This document shows, piece by piece, positions 13,071-13,433 of a DNA stretch of 13,433 bases. Source of the DNA: an uncultured Oscillospiraceae bacterium (GTDB lineage: Bacteria > Bacillota > Clostridia > Oscillospirales > Oscillospiraceae); NCBI GenBank assembly GCA_944385645.1, contig CALWYA010000018.1, positions 1 through 13,433 of the forward strand. Reading direction: 5' to 3'. The position numbers and the translations under genes are program-made. Below the pieces are notes generated by a model. The model did no database searches. It was not told the DNA's origin and worked only from the letters and a program-made list of their open reading frames with translations. Position 1 is the first letter of the stretch, and every line of letters starts with the position of its first letter.

Positions 13071-13099
13071 ATTATAGTGCAGGGCGGAGGAAATGACAA
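13071..13099 (-). promoter_or_regulatory. Promoter of the transketolase operon
   Basis: On the minus strand TTGTCA (13099-13094, five of six) and TATAAT (13076-13071, perfect) are separated by 17 bp. The predicted start near 13064 gives a 50-nt leader containing a GC-rich inverted repeat (CCGGGC with GCCCGG). No TATACA-type site is visible here, which argues against control by the GntR protein of the cluster. Confidence 0.75.
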
Positions 13100-13159
13100 G
13101 TAAAATGCGGTGAATCAATTGGAACGGAGGAGGGTCCGCCGCGGCGGGGACGGCAAAAA

Positions 13160-13422
13160 GGCTTCCCCCTGGAAGGGGGAAGCTGTCGAGCGAAGCGAGA
13201 CTGATGAGGGTGCCCACAAAAGTAATACCCCTCTCGTCCGCCCCCTCATCCGTCATTTGCTCCGCAAATGCCACCTTCCCCCCTGTGGGGGGAAGGCTAA
13301 GGGTCGCCGAAGGCGGCGGCCCCTACAGCGATGCCGGGTCGTCGTTATCCGTAGGGGCCGGTGATCCCTACCCCTTTTGTCTCGCTTCGTTCGACATTTC
13401 CCCCTGATAGGGGGAATCGGCC
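13160..13422. repeat. MITE-like inverted-repeat element at the right edge
   Basis: The ends are inverted copies: TGTCGAGCGAAGCGAGAC (13184-13201) matches the reverse complement of 13379-13396 at 17 of 18 bases, and each is flanked outward by a hairpin of TTCCCCC with GGGGGAA (13163-13181 and 13398-13416). Inside are further stems: GATGAGGG (13203-13210) with CCCTCATC (13243-13250), CATTTGC with GCAAATG (13254-13270), a 10-bp CCTTCCCCCC stem (13274-13296), and GGCCCCTAC with GTAGGGGCC (13318-13359). There is no transposase or coding signal. From memory, similar sequences are widespread in intergenic regions of gut Clostridia. The sequence 13100-13159 shows nothing further. Confidence 0.65.
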
Positions 13423-13433
13423 TCACCGGCCCG

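Noticed and set aside
13014..13274. Upstream extension of the transketolase N-terminal subunit.
   Set aside because: The frame stays open to 13274 but crosses the promoter and the repeat element; the start at 13013 has a ribosome site and matches the family N-terminus.

Overview
The DNA is strongly GC-rich by eye and has clostridial (Firmicutes) features: lipoprotein-type signal peptide on a transporter binding protein, purine-rich AGGAGG-like ribosome binding sites, consensus TTGACA-17-TATAAT promoters, split transketolase subunits, and palindromic intergenic repeats. I infer a GC-rich member of the Oscillospirales (Flavonifractor/Lawsonibacter-like gut anaerobe). This is a judgement from style, not from a marker gene.

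Layout. Positions 1-249 hold GTAGGGC-type inverted repeats and a terminator. On the minus strand, reading right to left, are a GntR/FCD regulator (3610-4293), a first aconitase X pair (large 1791-3005, small 1382-1789) and an HMG-CoA lyase-like enzyme (250-1173). On the plus strand is a second aconitase X pair (4781-5998 and 5995-6402, ATGA overlap), then a complete TRAP transporter (binding protein 6467-7543, small membrane subunit 7793-8326, large membrane subunit 8326-9612) and a LarA-family nickel-pincer isomerase homologue (9638-10891) closed by a strong terminator. After 330 bp of hairpin repeats, a split transketolase (11222-12166 and 12168-13013) faces the cluster convergently. The right end is a MITE-like inverted-repeat element (about 13160-13422).

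How it may work. The TRAP system would import an organic acid, probably a hydroxy-carboxylate. The LarA homologue could invert a 2-hydroxy-acid centre, the two aconitase X enzymes would dehydrate beta-hydroxy acids (perhaps two isomers or two steps), and the HMG-CoA lyase-like enzyme could cleave the carbon skeleton. The substrate cannot be read from the sequence. No CoA ligase/transferase, no pyrroline-2-carboxylate reductase and no LarB/C/E cofactor genes are present here. The transketolase pair has its own promoter and may be unrelated.

Regulation is unusually readable. Both aconitase X operons have perfect TTGACA-17-TATAAT promoters, each with a TG(T/C)ATACAA motif just downstream, suggesting repression by the adjacent GntR protein. 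The first operon has a leader of about 330 nt, and inside it a third perfect promoter points the opposite way, followed at once by a hairpin and six Ts: a candidate short antisense RNA. This antisense arrangement and the double aconitase X/LarA/TRAP/lyase set are the most novel elements.
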